Source: JARYLZ01 sp964388275 (GTDB taxonomy: Bacteria > Bacteroidota > Ignavibacteria > SZUA-365). Taken from it: a stretch of DNA of 64,000 nucleotides. Each line of letters begins with the position of its first letter. Position 1 is the stretch's first letter. The stretch spans positions 50,226 through 114,225 of the forward strand of contig CAYLZD010000011.1 of NCBI GenBank assembly GCA_964388275.1, written 5' to 3'. This document shows positions 25,639 through 36,426 of the stretch, in pieces. The notes below the pieces were generated by a model, which ran no database searches, had not been told where the DNA came from, and saw only the letters and a program-made list of their open reading frames with translations. The translations under genes were made by a program, and so were the position numbers.

Positions 25639-27845
25639 GCGCTCACGACGCAAGGAAATACAGGAATTGGCACAGTGAGGACGGCGAACGCGGAGGCGCG
25701 CCGCGCAAAACGCCTCCAAGACCTCCGCAGAAAAAACCGGGTGATGATTCGAGCTGGATGAAGAATTCGAGATCCATGCTGATATGGCTGATCGTTCTCC
25801 TGTCCGCCTACTTCATGTACAGGATTTTTATGAGCGCCGAGAACACGGACCCGGTGATCTCGTACACCGACTTCGAAAACATACTCAACGGAGGACGGAA
25901 GACGGAGGACGGGCAGGATCTGCGCATCGTCAGCGCGGTCGTCTACAAGGCGAATCTCAACGACTATACTTTCAACGGAAAACTCAACGCGAAAATCAAC
26001 CTCAAGACCGTCGACAACAAACAGGCCGCGGCGAGCGGTTTCAACGTGATGCTCGGCGAACTCGATCCGGAATTGAGGAAGACCTGGTCTCAAATGGGTA
26101 TCGCGATCACGTACAAGGAAAAGGGGACGGAGTGGACGCATTATCTGCTCATGTACTCCCCCTGGATCCTGTTGATAGTTCTCTGGATTTTCCTGATGCG
26201 GCGCATGCAGTCGGGCGCCGGGGCGGGCGGAACGAAGGGATTATTCAGCTTCGGAAAAAGCCGCGCCCGCATGGTAAGCGACACAGCCGGACGCATCACC
26301 TTCTCGGATGTGGCCGGCGCGGATGAAGCGAAAGTGGAGTTGCAGGAGATCATCGAGTTCCTCAGGGAACCCGGAAAATTTCAGCGGCTCGGAGGCAAGA
26401 TACCGCGAGGCGTCCTGTTGCTGGGCCCTCCGGGCACCGGAAAGACACTGTTGGCGAGAGCCGTGGCCGGCGAGGCGGCGGTTCCGTTTTACTCCATCTC
26501 CGGCGCGGAGTTCGTCGAGATGTTTGTCGGGGTCGGCGCGAGCCGCGTGCGCGATCTCTTCGAGACGGCCAAGAAAAACGCGCCCTGCATCGTGTTCATC
26601 GACGAGATAGACGCCGTGGGCAGGCAGCGCGGCGCCGGTCTCGGGGGCGGTCACGACGAGCGGGAGCAGACGCTCAATCAATTGCTCGTAGAAATGGACG
26701 GTTTCGAGCAGGGCAGCACCGTCATCATCATCGCGGCCACGAACAGGCCTGATGTGCTCGATCCGGCGCTGCTCAGACCGGGTCGCTTCGACCGGCAGGT
26801 CGTGGTCGACAGGCCGGACGTGAAAGGCCGCGAGGGCATACTCAAGGTTCATACGCGCAACATCCCGCTCGATCCGGATGTCACGCTGGTCACTCTCGCC
26901 AAAGGCACGCCGGGTTTGGCGGGCGCGGAACTCGCGAACCTAGTGAACGAGGCGGCTTTGCTCGCCGCGCGCCGGAACAAGAAAACCGTTTCCATGGCGG
27001 ACTTCGAGGAAGCCAAGGACAAGGTGATGATGGGCATGGAGCGAAAAAGCCTGATCATCTCCGAGGAGGAAAAACGGCTCACAGCGTATCACGAGGCGGG
27101 GCATGTGCTGGTCGCCAAGATGGTGCCCGAGGCGGATCCGGTGCACAAAGTCACGATCATTCCCCGCGGACGCGCTCTCGGCGTGACCACTTACCTGCCT
27201 ATCGATGAGAAGCACACGTATTCCAAGGAATACCTCGAGGCGATGATCACCTATGCGATGGGCGGACGCGCGGCGGAAATGCTGGTTTTCGGCCGGCTTA
27301 CCACCGGAGCGGGCAACGACATCGAGCGCGCCACATCACTCGCGAGAAAAATGGTCTGCGAATGGGGCATGAGCGAACTCGGTCCGCTGACTTTCGGGGC
27401 CAAGGAAGAGGAAATATTCCTGGGCCGGGAAATCGTGCAGCATCGCGATTACAGCGAGGAGACCGCCGTGGCCATCGACGGCGCCGTCCGTTCGATTGTA
27501 ATACGTTGCATGGAGCGCGCAGAAGAGATTCTCAAACAGCATCGTGACAAGCTCGACAATATCGCCCTGGCATTGCTCGACAGGGAAATTCTGGACAGCG
27601 AAGACATCGCGAAACTCGTGAAGGGCGAAGATCTTCCGCCGCTCCAGCGCGCGGCATCGGACGGGGTCATCAGGAAGGACGGCGAAGCGGAGCAGCTGCG
27701 CCTGGATCTCGAGCGCGCGGAAAAAATCCGCAAGGCCGTGGAGGAATTGAAACGACAGGACGAACAAGGCAGACAACCTCCGGTCGCCGATGAGGAAGGC
27801 GGATCGTCGGAAGCGGGCGGCGAGGGGGCGCGCAGGGACGCATGA
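25635..27845 (+). CDS. ftsH: ATP-dependent zinc metalloprotease FtsH
   Basis: 736 residues. A basic, proline-rich cytosolic leader (about 1-45) precedes TM1 (SMLIWLIVLLSAYFMYRIF); a ~100-residue periplasmic domain and TM2 (YSPWILLIVLWIFLM) follow. The AAA module has Walker A GPPGTGKT (264-271), Walker B IVFIDEIDAVG and the second region of homology ATNRPDVLDPALLRPGRFD. The peptidase site is HEAGH (486-490). It degrades misfolded membrane and regulatory proteins at the inner membrane. The tail after ~690 is charged and disordered (EEGGSSEAGGEGARRDA). The leader is longer than in most FtsH proteins. Confidence 0.96.
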   Translation: MSAHDARKYRNWHSEDGERGGAPRKTPPRPPQKKPGDDSSWMKNSRSMLIWLIVLLSAYFMYRIFMSAENTDPVISYTDFENILNGGRKTEDGQDLRIVSAVVYKANLNDYTFNGKLNAKINLKTVDNKQAAASGFNVMLGELDPELRKTWSQMGIAITYKEKGTEWTHYLLMYSPWILLIVLWIFLMRRMQSGAGAGGTKGLFSFGKSRARMVSDTAGRITFSDVAGADEAKVELQEIIEFLREPGKFQRLGGKIPRGVLLLGPPGTGKTLLARAVAGEAAVPFYSISGAEFVEMFVGVGASRVRDLFETAKKNAPCIVFIDEIDAVGRQRGAGLGGGHDEREQTLNQLLVEMDGFEQGSTVIIIAATNRPDVLDPALLRPGRFDRQVVVDRPDVKGREGILKVHTRNIPLDPDVTLVTLAKGTPGLAGAELANLVNEAALLAARRNKKTVSMADFEEAKDKVMMGMERKSLIISEEEKRLTAYHEAGHVLVAKMVPEADPVHKVTIIPRGRALGVTTYLPIDEKHTYSKEYLEAMITYAMGGRAAEMLVFGRLTTGAGNDIERATSLARKMVCEWGMSELGPLTFGAKEEEIFLGREIVQHRDYSEETAVAIDGAVRSIVIRCMERAEEILKQHRDKLDNIALALLDREILDSEDIAKLVKGEDLPPLQRAASDGVIRKDGEAEQLRLDLERAEKIRKAVEELKRQDEQGRQPPVADEEGGSSEAGGEGARRDA

Positions 27846-28519
27846 GCCCGGAGCAGCCGCGACTGCAGGCGGTCGATCGCGAACCCGTGAGTTTCAAATG
27901 GGAACTCCTGCGCAAGGGCATACACCTTTGTTCGCTGTCCATCCCGGTCGTTTACTATTTCATCTCCCGTGAAACCGCGCTCGCGCTGCTGATCCCGATG
28001 GCTGCCGCTTTCGTGGCCGGCGATCTCCTGAGGCTTTTTCACAAGCCGTCGTTCCGGCTCTACCTGAGAATATTCGGACGCATGCTGCGAAGGCACGAAC
28101 AGGTGGAGGAAAAGAAGACTTTCAACGGGGCGACATGGGTGTTGATTTCCGCGCTTTTTTGCGTGCTGGTTTTTCCCAAGCTGATCACGATAACGGCCTT
28201 CGCCGTCCTGATCATATCCGACACGACGGCGGCTCTGATAGGAAGGCGCTTCGGAACTCGCTCGTTCCGCGGAAAGACGCTTGAAGGTTCCACTGCCTTC
28301 GTGATATCAGCGTCCTTCGTCGTGCTGTTCACGCCGAAAGTCGCCCAACTGCCCGGCGAGTACCTGATAGCGATGATATCGACGGTTGTAGGCGCGGCGG
28401 CTGAGATATTCTCCTTCGACATCATCGACGACAATTTCGCCATTCCCGTTGCGCTCGGTTTCGCCTTGTGGCTGATGTACTGGGTGTTTTTCCCTGAACT
28501 GAACATTTACGCTCTGTAA
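27842..28519 (+). CDS. Diacylglycerol/polyprenol kinase-like membrane protein
   Basis: 225 residues with about six or seven hydrophobic segments. WELLRKGIHLCSLSIPVVYYF (about 20-40) and the later SDTTAALIGRRFGTRSFRGKTLEGSTAFV (about 129-157) match the SEC59/DGK1/phosphatidate cytidylyltransferase-related family, in which the SDTxAAxxGRxFG-KTLEG block is the active-site signature. The likely reaction is CTP- or ATP-dependent phosphorylation of polyprenol or diacylglycerol at the inner membrane; which lipid cannot be told. ATGA overlap with ftsH; 64 bp before a flippase-like gene and a lipid-type glycosyltransferase, a context that favours a polyprenyl-phosphate role. Confidence 0.78.
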   Translation: MSPEQPRLQAVDREPVSFKWELLRKGIHLCSLSIPVVYYFISRETALALLIPMAAAFVAGDLLRLFHKPSFRLYLRIFGRMLRRHEQVEEKKTFNGATWVLISALFCVLVFPKLITITAFAVLIISDTTAALIGRRFGTRSFRGKTLEGSTAFVISASFVVLFTPKVAQLPGEYLIAMISTVVGAAAEIFSFDIIDDNFAIPVALGFALWLMYWVFFPELNIYAL

Positions 28520-28583
28520 TGACGAGGTCCGCCGTCATGGCATTCGAAGCGCAGGCGGGGCGGGGTTCGCCGGAGCACGGTTG

Positions 28584-29579
28584 ATGCGCGGCGCAGCCCA
28601 AACCGCGACGGCGGTTTTCCCGTTGACATTGCGCTCCGCGCTTTACACGGCGGCGAAGGCGGCGCTCGCCGCGCTCGTCATATGCATCGTTGTCGGCTGG
28701 GTGGACGCGACCCGTCTTGCGCCCGCATTTACCGCCGCCGACCCCACTCTTCTCGCAATCGCTGTCGCGCTTTCGGCGCCGAACCTTTGGCTCCAGTATT
28801 CCAAATGGAGGACGCTCGTCCGCAGAGTGCGCCCGGAGACGGACAATCGTCGCATAGCGGCGTCGCTGTTCACCGGTTTCGCGCTGGGTTTGGTCACTCC
28901 CGCCCGCACCGGTGAATACGGCGGCAGAGCCATCGCCATGCCCGGCTCGGGCGCGGCGGTGTTGGCCGGCCTGACCGCCGTCGATAAAATGGCCGCGCTC
29001 GTCGTGACCGTTGCTTGCGGCTGCGTCGCAACGGCCGCGTTGCTCGCGCATGGCCCGGGAGGCGGCCCCGCGCTGCCCGCCGCGCTGCTCGGCGGCATCG
29101 CCGTTCTGCTGCTGTTCGCGGCGCTGATCAAGGGCAGGAAACCGTTCGAACGTATGCTATTGCGGCGAATACCCCGCAGCGGACGATGGGGCGCGGCGGC
29201 GCACAGGGTATTGCAGGCGTTGTCCGAATTGCAGCCCCGGGATCTGCGGGCTTTGATATGGAAGTCGGCGGCTTTCTACGCGGTGTTTATCTCGCAGTTC
29301 GCGCTTTTTCTTATCGCTCAGGAGAGGATAAATCCATTCGACGCTCTTTGCGGAGCTTCCGCCGTGATGCTGCTTAAAACTGTCGTGCCTCCGGTTACTT
29401 TCGGCGAACTCGGCATACGCGAGGGCGCATCCGTGCTGGTTTTCGCGTTGCTCGGAGTTCCCGGCGCCACGGCATTCAACGCGTCCATCCTCCTCTTCAT
29501 AGTCAATGTGCTGCTTCCCGCGCTGGCCGGGACCGTGCTGCTCCTTCTGCCGGCGCTCGCGCGGCCTCAGAATGCATGA
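28584..29579 (+). CDS. UPF0104/lysylphosphatidylglycerol-synthase-type flippase-like membrane protein
   Basis: 331 residues from ATG 28584, with GGAG upstream; a TTG one codon earlier is possible. About eight membrane segments. TGFALGLVTPARTGEYGGRAIAMPG (about 92-116) and VMLLKTVVPPVTFGELGIREGASVLVF (about 261-287) are the paired signature regions of the LPG_synthase_TM/UPF0104 (AglD2-type) family. These proteins occur as flippase domains or as partners of lipid-linked glycosyltransferases. The C-terminal soluble synthase domain of MprF is missing, so lipid aminoacylation is not expected. ATGA overlap with a GT2 gene follows. Confidence 0.75.
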   Translation: MRGAAQTATAVFPLTLRSALYTAAKAALAALVICIVVGWVDATRLAPAFTAADPTLLAIAVALSAPNLWLQYSKWRTLVRRVRPETDNRRIAASLFTGFALGLVTPARTGEYGGRAIAMPGSGAAVLAGLTAVDKMAALVVTVACGCVATAALLAHGPGGGPALPAALLGGIAVLLLFAALIKGRKPFERMLLRRIPRSGRWGAAAHRVLQALSELQPRDLRALIWKSAAFYAVFISQFALFLIAQERINPFDALCGASAVMLLKTVVPPVTFGELGIREGASVLVFALLGVPGATAFNASILLFIVNVLLPALAGTVLLLLPALARPQNA

Positions 29580-30730
29580 CGATTTTCATCTGGGCCATCG
29601 TGCATCTCGCGCTGTTCTCCGCCTATGCCTTGTTTCTTCTGAGGGTCCGGCAAGGACTGCGTTTCTATGAGAACGATCCAGCCGGAAGCCGGGACGAGGT
29701 CGCTCCTTCGCACAAAGTGTCCGTCGTGGTACCGATGCGGAACGAAGCGAGCCGCGCGGCCGCATGTGTGCGTTCCCTGCGCCGACAGCGATATGCCGAG
29801 GGAATGCTGGAATTCATAATAGTGGACGACCATTCGACCGACGGCACCGCCGGGCTGGCGCGGGAAGCGATGCGCGGGGATCCCCGTTTCAGAGTTCTTA
29901 CGCTGGACGGGAATTCTGCCGCCGGAAAGAAGGCGGCTTTGGAGGCTGGGATAGGAGAATCGGCCGGCGAAATCATTCTCACGACCGACGCGGATTGTGT
30001 TCACGGTCCCGACTGGGTTGCCACAATGGCCGCCGCAGTCTCCTCCGGCAACGATCTCGCCGCCGGTCCGGTGCTCTACGATGAGACGCCCGCCTTCATG
30101 TGTGGCGTCCAAGCGCTCGAGTTCCTGGGACTGATGGGCGTGGGCGCGGGCCTCTTCGGAACGGGTTACCCCCGCCTGTGCAACGGCGCCAATCTGGCTT
30201 ATAAAAAGGAGGCCTGGAACAGGGCCGGCGGCTTCTCCATGCACCGGAAAACCGCCGGCGGGGACGATCATTTCCTGCTTCACGCGGTCGTCTACGAGGG
30301 CGGCGGACGCGCCGATTTCGTCGCGGCGCCCGGAGCGATCGTGCGATGCCCGGCGTCGCCTTCTTTCCGGGCTTTCATCTCGCAGCGCATCCGCTGGGCG
30401 TCGAAGGGCCGCTTGAGCGGCGACGCCCGCTTCAAGGCCTTCCTGGTATTGCTCTTCTTCTATCTCGCTTCCTGCTGCGCCGCTCCTTTCATCGCGGCGC
30501 TGTCGCCGTGGGCGTTCGTCCTGGCCTGCGCGCTTTTCGGGCTAAAAATCGCAGCCGATCTTTCCGTGTTGTTTCCGGCGGCTCGCCTGTTCAAGGCTCC
30601 GATCCGCGCCGTCGATCTCGGAATTGCGGAGTTGTTGCACCCATTTTATCTTGTGTTCGTCTCCCTCGCGGGGACGATCGGATCTTACGAATGGAAGGGC
30701 AGGATACATACGGCGACAACAAACCGGTGA
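29576..30730 (+). CDS. Membrane glycosyltransferase, family 2
   Basis: 384 residues. One N-terminal helix, then a GT-A domain: VSVVVPMRNEASRAAACVRSL, IIVDDHSTDGT, the metal-binding DxD as TTDADC (about 139-144), GGDDHFLLHAV as the ED-like acceptor region and QRIRW (about 270-274), the processive-type QxxRW motif. Three or four membrane helices follow. It probably transfers a sugar from a nucleotide donor to a lipid or growing glycan on the cytosolic face. Acceptor unknown. It overlaps the upstream flippase-like gene and the downstream CPBP gene by 4 bp each. Confidence 0.85.
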   Translation: MTIFIWAIVHLALFSAYALFLLRVRQGLRFYENDPAGSRDEVAPSHKVSVVVPMRNEASRAAACVRSLRRQRYAEGMLEFIIVDDHSTDGTAGLAREAMRGDPRFRVLTLDGNSAAGKKAALEAGIGESAGEIILTTDADCVHGPDWVATMAAAVSSGNDLAAGPVLYDETPAFMCGVQALEFLGLMGVGAGLFGTGYPRLCNGANLAYKKEAWNRAGGFSMHRKTAGGDDHFLLHAVVYEGGGRADFVAAPGAIVRCPASPSFRAFISQRIRWASKGRLSGDARFKAFLVLLFFYLASCCAAPFIAALSPWAFVLACALFGLKIAADLSVLFPAARLFKAPIRAVDLGIAELLHPFYLVFVSLAGTIGSYEWKGRIHTATTNR

Positions 30731-31668
30731 ACTCATTCTGGCTGGCCGGCGGAGAGCTGCGCGCGGTTTGGAAGCTTCTCGCTTACGCGGGGACCACCTT
30801 CCTTGCCGTGCCGGTGCTGGCCCTGGTCATACAAGCGGTCGCCGGCTTCCTGGAAACGGGCGCGCAGTTCTGGTGGATGACGCCGCATCTGATCCTGCTG
30901 GCGGCGGCGATCGCCGCGACGGCGGTCGGCGCCCTGTTGATCGACGGACGTCCGTTTCTCGATTACGGCTTGCGTGGCGCCGCGGCGGCGCGCAACCTCG
31001 GGCTCGGTTTGGCGGCTGCTGCTGCGATGGTGTCCCTTGTCACCGCGATAGGCTTGTCGGCGGGCGCCGTGCGTCTGCACGTCGCGGCTGTTTCGAGCGG
31101 CCATGCGATGAAGGTTCTCTCAGGAGGCCTGACCATTTTTCTGATCGTCGGCTTCGCCGAGGAGATGCTGCTGCGTGGCTATCCTCTGCGCACACTGCAA
31201 CGAGCGGCCGGCCCCCGCATCGCCGTGCTGATCACGTCCGTCCTGTTCGCGCTGATGCACGTCTCAAATCCCCACATCGGTCCGGCCGGCTACGCCAACA
31301 TCTTCCTCGCCGGAGTCTGGCTCGGTCGGGCCTGCATCGTGTCGGAGTCCTTGTGGCTGCCGATCGGATTGCACACAGGTTGGAATCTGTTCCTGGGACC
31401 GGTATGGGGCTTTCCAGTGAGCGGAGTGATCGAACCGAGCTTGTTCCGCGCGGAATGCGAGGGGGCCGCGTGGCTGACCGGGGGCATGTTCGGTCCGGAA
31501 GAAGGCCTTGCCGTGACGGCGGTGTTGCTGTCGGCCATCGCGCTCTTGTACAACAAGCGCATCGTGCGTTATTTAACTGGAAAGTCTTCCGGTGAAAATC
31601 CGGAGACGATCGAAAAACATACGCGGCGGTCGAGTACGGATCCTGAAAACGGAAATGGAGGCGGTTGA
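30727..31668 (+). CDS. CPBP-family intramembrane metalloprotease
   Basis: 313 residues from GTG 30727 (GTGA overlap with the glycosyltransferase); the same frame is open further upstream, but that part lies inside the neighbour and is not used. Seven or eight hydrophobic segments. Active-site motifs of the CAAX/Abi (CPBP) family: EEMLLRG with E145, E146 and R150, FALMHV (histidine), and LHTGWN. The family includes Rce1-like proteases and many bacterial members of unknown substrate. The C-terminal ~25 residues are polar (TGKSSGENPETIEKHTRRS). A TPR protein gene starts one base after its stop. Confidence 0.82.
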   Translation: MNSFWLAGGELRAVWKLLAYAGTTFLAVPVLALVIQAVAGFLETGAQFWWMTPHLILLAAAIAATAVGALLIDGRPFLDYGLRGAAAARNLGLGLAAAAAMVSLVTAIGLSAGAVRLHVAAVSSGHAMKVLSGGLTIFLIVGFAEEMLLRGYPLRTLQRAAGPRIAVLITSVLFALMHVSNPHIGPAGYANIFLAGVWLGRACIVSESLWLPIGLHTGWNLFLGPVWGFPVSGVIEPSLFRAECEGAAWLTGGMFGPEEGLAVTAVLLSAIALLYNKRIVRYLTGKSSGENPETIEKHTRRSSTDPENGNGGG

Positions 31669-31669
31669 G

Positions 31670-32851
31670 ATGAAAACATCAGGCATGAATCGGAGGATCG
31701 GTTTTTTATCGGTTCTGGTGCTGACAGCGGCTGCGGCATTTTACGCGCCGGCATCCGCTCAGTGGATAGAAACGCCCGAGATAGACAAAAAAATCCGCGA
31801 GGGGATCAAGGCGACATACGATCTGGATTTCGCCAGGGCGGATGAGGCCTTCGGCATCGTGGCGCGTGAACGTCCGGACCATCCGGCCGGGGCTTTCTTC
31901 CTGGCGATGGTCGACTGGTGGCGCATCCTTATCGCGATCGAGGACGAATCCAGGGATCAGGCATTCTATAGAAAGCTGGAGGCGGTGATAGATCACTGCG
32001 ACCGCCTGCTCGACAAAAATGACAACGACCTGGCGGGATTGTTCTTCAAGGGCGGCGCCATCGGTTTCCGCGGACGCCTGTACGCTACCCGCAAGAGCTG
32101 GTTCAAGGCGGCCGGAGACGGCCGCGACGCGATGCCCATTGTTCAAAAGGCCGCGCGGCTCGCGCCCAAAAACGCGGACGTGAATTTCGGCATCGGCATA
32201 TACAACTATTACGCCGCGGTGCTGCCCGACCGTTACCCATTGTTGAAACCGGTTATGCTCTTCCTGCCGAAAGGTGATCGAAGCAAAGGCATCAGACAGT
32301 TGAAATCGGCTTCCGAAAAGGGCAGATACGCCAATTGGGAGGCCATGTACTTTCTCGTGCAAGTGCTTTCCACCTTCGAAAACAAACCCTCGGCCGCTCT
32401 TCCTTACGCCCGGATGCTTTCGGATGAATTCCCGCGCAATCCCGTCTTCCAGCGGCTGCTCGGACGCATCCACGTGAAACTCTCCGATTGGCGGCGAGCG
32501 GTTCCGCTTTTCACGAAAGTGCTGACCCGCTGCGGAGAAAAGTGGACCGGCTACGGCCCTGCCGCCGAACGCGAGGCGACCTATTATCTCGGCTACGAAG
32601 CCATGCTGCGCAATGAGCACAGCGCCGCTCTGCGTTTCTTCAACCGTTGCGTTTCAGTGTCCCTGGCGATAGAGGACGAAGAGGCGTCAGGTTTCCGCGT
32701 GCTGGCGCTGTTGCGATCCGGCATGCTGCACGATGTGCTCAACCAGCGCCAGGAGGCGTTGAAGCGGTACAACCAGGTGCTCGCCCAGCGCGATTACAAC
32801 AACTCGCACAGTTTCGCAAAATCGTACAAGGCTAAACCGTACAGGCCGTGA
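31670..32851 (+). CDS. Exported tetratricopeptide-repeat protein
   Basis: 393 residues from ATG 31670, with GGAGG ~8-12 nt upstream. The signal peptide ends in YAPASAQ. The mature part is helical with TPR-like pairs (DLDFARADEAFGIVARERPDHPAGAFFLAMVDWW; LSDWRRAVPLFTKVLTRCG; LKRYNQVLAQRDYNNS). It also has AAGDGRDAMPIVQKAARLAPKNADVNFGIGIYNYYAAVLP, which recurs in uncharacterised Bacteroidota TPR proteins. Probably a periplasmic scaffold. It is the last gene of the tilS-to-TPR run, and a strong stem overlaps its stop codon. Confidence 0.7.
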   Translation: MKTSGMNRRIGFLSVLVLTAAAAFYAPASAQWIETPEIDKKIREGIKATYDLDFARADEAFGIVARERPDHPAGAFFLAMVDWWRILIAIEDESRDQAFYRKLEAVIDHCDRLLDKNDNDLAGLFFKGGAIGFRGRLYATRKSWFKAAGDGRDAMPIVQKAARLAPKNADVNFGIGIYNYYAAVLPDRYPLLKPVMLFLPKGDRSKGIRQLKSASEKGRYANWEAMYFLVQVLSTFENKPSAALPYARMLSDEFPRNPVFQRLLGRIHVKLSDWRRAVPLFTKVLTRCGEKWTGYGPAAEREATYYLGYEAMLRNEHSAALRFFNRCVSVSLAIEDEEASGFRVLALLRSGMLHDVLNQRQEALKRYNQVLAQRDYNNSHSFAKSYKAKPYRP

Positions 32852-32877
32852 CGCCGGCGGCACAGACGGCGTCACGG
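32846..32877. terminator. Stem-loop between convergent genes
   Basis: CCGTGACGCCG (32846-32856) and CGGCGTCACGG (32867-32877) form a perfect 11-bp inverted repeat with a 10-nt loop. It includes the TGA stop (32849-32851) of the TPR gene and lies between it and the convergent ppdK stop at 32934. There is no T-run, so termination may be inefficient or Rho-assisted; the stem could serve both strands. Confidence 0.5.
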
Positions 32878-32884
32878 GGAGTCG

Positions 32885-32924
32885 GTGAATTCGTGAACCG
32901 GTGATTCCGTGAATTCGTAAACCG
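32885..32924. repeat. Degenerate octanucleotide tandem repeat
   Basis: Five consecutive 8-bp units: GTGAATTC, GTGAACCG, GTGATTCC, GTGAATTC, GTAAACCG. The tract fills most of the space between the stem-loop and the ppdK stop codon. It is non-coding. Confidence 0.6.
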
Positions 32925-32933
32925 GAGGGGAAG

Positions 32934-35717
<2,784 letters not shown>

Positions 35718-35957
35718 TGCGTGCTCCGATATCGAATGAGAAATGTGAGTTCAGGTTGGAAGGAGCGGAGTATTAACGCATCCGCTCTAACCTCATAATT
35801 TACGGAATAGGCGGATGGGCCGCAAAAAATCAGGTTTCGGCGCTATTCCGTCTTGATTCCCTGATAGGGAGTGATGATGATGATGATCAGCCCTCGGATG
35901 GCGCGGTAAAGATCGTGAGAGTGTGATGCCGTAATTAACGCAGAAGCGCAGAAAGTC
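35718..35957. other. ppdK upstream region
   Basis: 240 bp between the ppdK start codon and the repeat array. It holds a (TGA)5 trinucleotide run at 35872-35886 and an A/T-richer patch near 35790-35830 likely to contain the ppdK promoter, though no element with correct spacing could be fixed. No ORF looks coding. Confidence 0.35.
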
Positions 35958-36323
35958 CGGATGCCGCCGCGAGGACGCCTGCATGTGAGCAAAAGCTGCT
36001 TGCAAGCATGTATCAAGTGCTGTACGAGCATGTAAAAGTGCGTGCAAGTCTGCTTCCGGTGCTCGTCAGCGCGCATTAAGTGCCGGGAAGCCTGCGCGAG
36101 TGGCCGCGCGGGTCGTCACGAGGACGCTTGCAAGTTTACGCGAGTGCCTGTGCAGGTCGTCACGAAGGACGCTGCACGCGGCGGAAAAACAATGCAAGCC
36201 GGCAAAGGATTTGTGCAAGTCGTCACGAGGACGACTGCAAGTTTGCGCGAGTGACCGTACAAGTCGGCTCGATGACGCTTGCCTGTTTACATATTGTGCC
36301 GTGCAAGTTTGCTTGGAGAGCGG
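35958..36323. repeat. Degenerate 22-bp tandem repeat array (about 17 units)
   Basis: Units start at 35958, 35980, 36001, 36023, 36043, 36066, 36085, 36107, 36129, 36151, 36173, 36193, 36214, 36236, 36258, 36280 and 36302, most of them 20-23 bp. Most begin TGCAAG or a close variant. Two types tend to alternate: type A near TGCAAGTCGTCACGAGGACG (units at 36107, 36151, 36214, 36258) and type B near TGCAAGTTTGCGCGAGTGCC (36085, 36129, 36236). Type A can fold on itself: AGTCGTC-ACGAG-GACGACT at 36218-36236 is a perfect 7-bp inverted repeat. All three forward frames stay open over long stretches, but they look like by-products of the repeat. Confidence 0.75.
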
Positions 36324-36426
36324 TTTCAGTAATCCAAAGTGCTTGTCCTCGATCCCGGCTAAGGAGTGATCATGACGAGAATCAGTGACGAAATGTGTGC
36401 TCTTGACGAGAGAATGTCTCCTGTCG

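Noticed and set aside
30346..30726. N-terminal extension of the CPBP protease
   Set aside because: The frame lies inside the glycosyltransferase gene and gives no membrane or protease sequence. The GTG at 30727 in a GTGA overlap fits the operon style.
35958..36323. CRISPR array
   Set aside because: Units are contiguous with no spacers, vary strongly in sequence, and no cas gene is present.
36080..36388. Small cysteine-rich protein encoded by the 22-bp array
   Set aside because: All three forward frames are open over much of the array, which follows from a stop-poor repeat whose unit is not a multiple of three. No ribosome binding site or family is seen.
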